This document shows, piece by piece, positions 12,532 through 13,077 of a stretch of 13,077 nucleotides of DNA; positions within the stretch are counted from its first letter, which is position 1, and each line of letters starts with the position of its first letter. The translations under genes and the position numbers were made by a program. The notes beneath the pieces are model-generated. The model worked only from the letters and a program-made list of their open reading frames with translations. It was not told where the DNA came from and did no database searches. This DNA is from Dictyoglomaceae bacterium (GTDB lineage: Bacteria; Dictyoglomota; Dictyoglomia; Dictyoglomales; Dictyoglomaceae). The stretch lies in NCBI GenBank assembly GCA_028276205.1, contig JAPYWU010000019.1, forward strand, positions 1 through 13,077. Direction: 5' to 3'.

Positions 12532-13077
12532 TAATCAATACCCCACCTTGCTTTAATTCCTCTTTGGTATGGATGTTTTATCTCTTTCATTTCTGTAACT
12601 AAATCTGCTTTTTCTTTTATACTTTCAGGCATATATCTTCCAGTTAATATTACTTCAAGATATTCAGGTTTTTTATTTAGAAAATCTACCACTTCCTCTT
12701 CCTTTATTATCCCATAATATATGGCAAGACTGATTTCATCCAATACCAATAAATCATACCTATGGAAATTATTTAATACCTTTTGCCATCCCCCTCTCAC
12801 CACTTTTATATCCTTATCCGTAGGTCCTTCCTTTCCTATAAAGCATTCCCCACAATCAAAACATTCAATAATATTCTCCCTTATGCCAGAAGAATAGATA
12901 CAATCTCTTCCAAACTGCCAAAAATCCAAATTTTCTACCTTCTGAGCAAAAAGAAACTCTCCTGTAAAACTATTACCTTTTACAAACTGTACAAAAAGTA
13001 CCTTTAAGCCGTGTCCTAAAGCCCTTACAGCTTGCCCTATAGCAGAAGTTGTTTTTCCTTTCCCATCACCTGTATAA
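12528..13077 (-). CDS. cobO: Corrinoid (cob(I)alamin) adenosyltransferase, N-terminus cut by window end
   Basis: CobO/BtuR-type enzyme that transfers the adenosyl group of ATP to cob(I)alamin. The frame is open to the right edge, with 182 codons visible, so only a short N-terminal piece is missing. The family P-loop is GDGKGKTT (13047-13070), followed by GQAVRALGHGLKVLFVQFVKG, VLDEISLAIYYGIIKEEEVVDFL, ILTGRYMPESIKEKADLVTEM and the terminal IKHPYQRGIKARWGIDY. An in-frame ATG-like internal start (TTG, 12927-12929) would drop the P-loop and is not the real start. Between the two conserved blocks is a cysteine-rich stretch (C-x12-C-x2-C-x2-C, 12843-12902) that could bind metal. Its TAA stop shares TTAA (12528-12531) with the beta-barrel gene's stop, on the other strand. 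Confidence 0.9.
   Translation of the reverse strand, partial: YTGDGKGKTTSAIGQAVRALGHGLKVLFVQFVKGNSFTGEFLFAQKVENLDFWQFGRDCIYSSGIRENIIECFDCGECFIGKEGPTDKDIKVVRGGWQKVLNNFHRYDLLVLDEISLAIYYGIIKEEEVVDFLNKKPEYLEVILTGRYMPESIKEKADLVTEMKEIKHPYQRGIKARWGIDY

Noticed and set aside
12927..12929. Internal TTG as the start of the adenosyltransferase
   Set aside because: It would remove the P-loop GDGKGKTT, which continues in frame to the window edge.
1..13077. CRISPR array, insertion sequence or tRNA
   Set aside because: No regularly spaced repeats, no transposase motifs or terminal repeats, and no cloverleaf seen on either strand.

Overview
The window reads as AT-rich chromosomal DNA from a thermophilic, anaerobic, diderm bacterium. 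Gene content and style resemble Dictyoglomus, with a Thermotoga-like glycerol-3-phosphate oxidation operon. This assignment is recognition and inference, not a search result. Genes are densely packed on both strands with strong GGAGG-type ribosome binding sites. I see no rRNA, tRNA, CRISPR array, transposase or other mobile element. No gene-free stretch exceeds 300 bases; the longest (374-614) holds a promoter and a structured mRNA leader.

Layout, left to right. (1) 1-373, minus: N-terminal part of an exported, beta-rich envelope protein with a near-consensus promoter and a ~150-nt leader carrying two hairpins. (2) 615-1217, plus: lexA, apparently leaderless. (3) 1232-4418, plus: a promoter, an attenuator-like leader (terminator with a competing stem) and three tightly coupled genes for a flavin/iron-sulfur glycerol-3-phosphate dehydrogenase-type complex. 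(4) 4331-5554, minus: an MFS transporter with a TTG start, overlapping the last operon gene by 88 bp. (5) 5663-6598, plus: cysteine synthase, divergent from the transporter. (6) 6595-8262, minus: a uridine kinase-like protein with a threonyl-tRNA-synthetase-like N-terminal region. (7) 8361-9209, plus: a secreted protein built from two copies of one domain. (8) 9235-9769, minus: a glutaredoxin-groES pair without groEL. (9) 9916-10845, plus: class II fructose-bisphosphate aldolase. (10) 10867-11661, minus: a TIM-barrel sugar isomerase/epimerase-like gene, apparently leaderless, divergent from (11) 11704-12531, plus: an outer-membrane beta-barrel-like protein. (12) 12528-13077, minus: corrinoid adenosyltransferase, cut by the window end.

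Functionally this is mostly housekeeping: DNA-damage control, glycerol-phosphate and glycolytic carbon metabolism, cysteine synthesis, nucleoside salvage, thiol redox and chaperone function, cobalamin activation, and envelope proteins. No new multi-gene defence or mobile system is visible. The most interesting signals are regulatory or architectural: the structured leader at 374-527, the terminator/antiterminator arrangement before the glycerol-phosphate operon, two apparently leaderless genes, two perfect-palindrome bidirectional terminators that contain the minus-strand stop codon, two convergent pairs with interlocked stop codons, and a cysteine cluster inserted in the adenosyltransferase. 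Several promoters share an extended -10 (TGnTATAAT-like) without a good -35.
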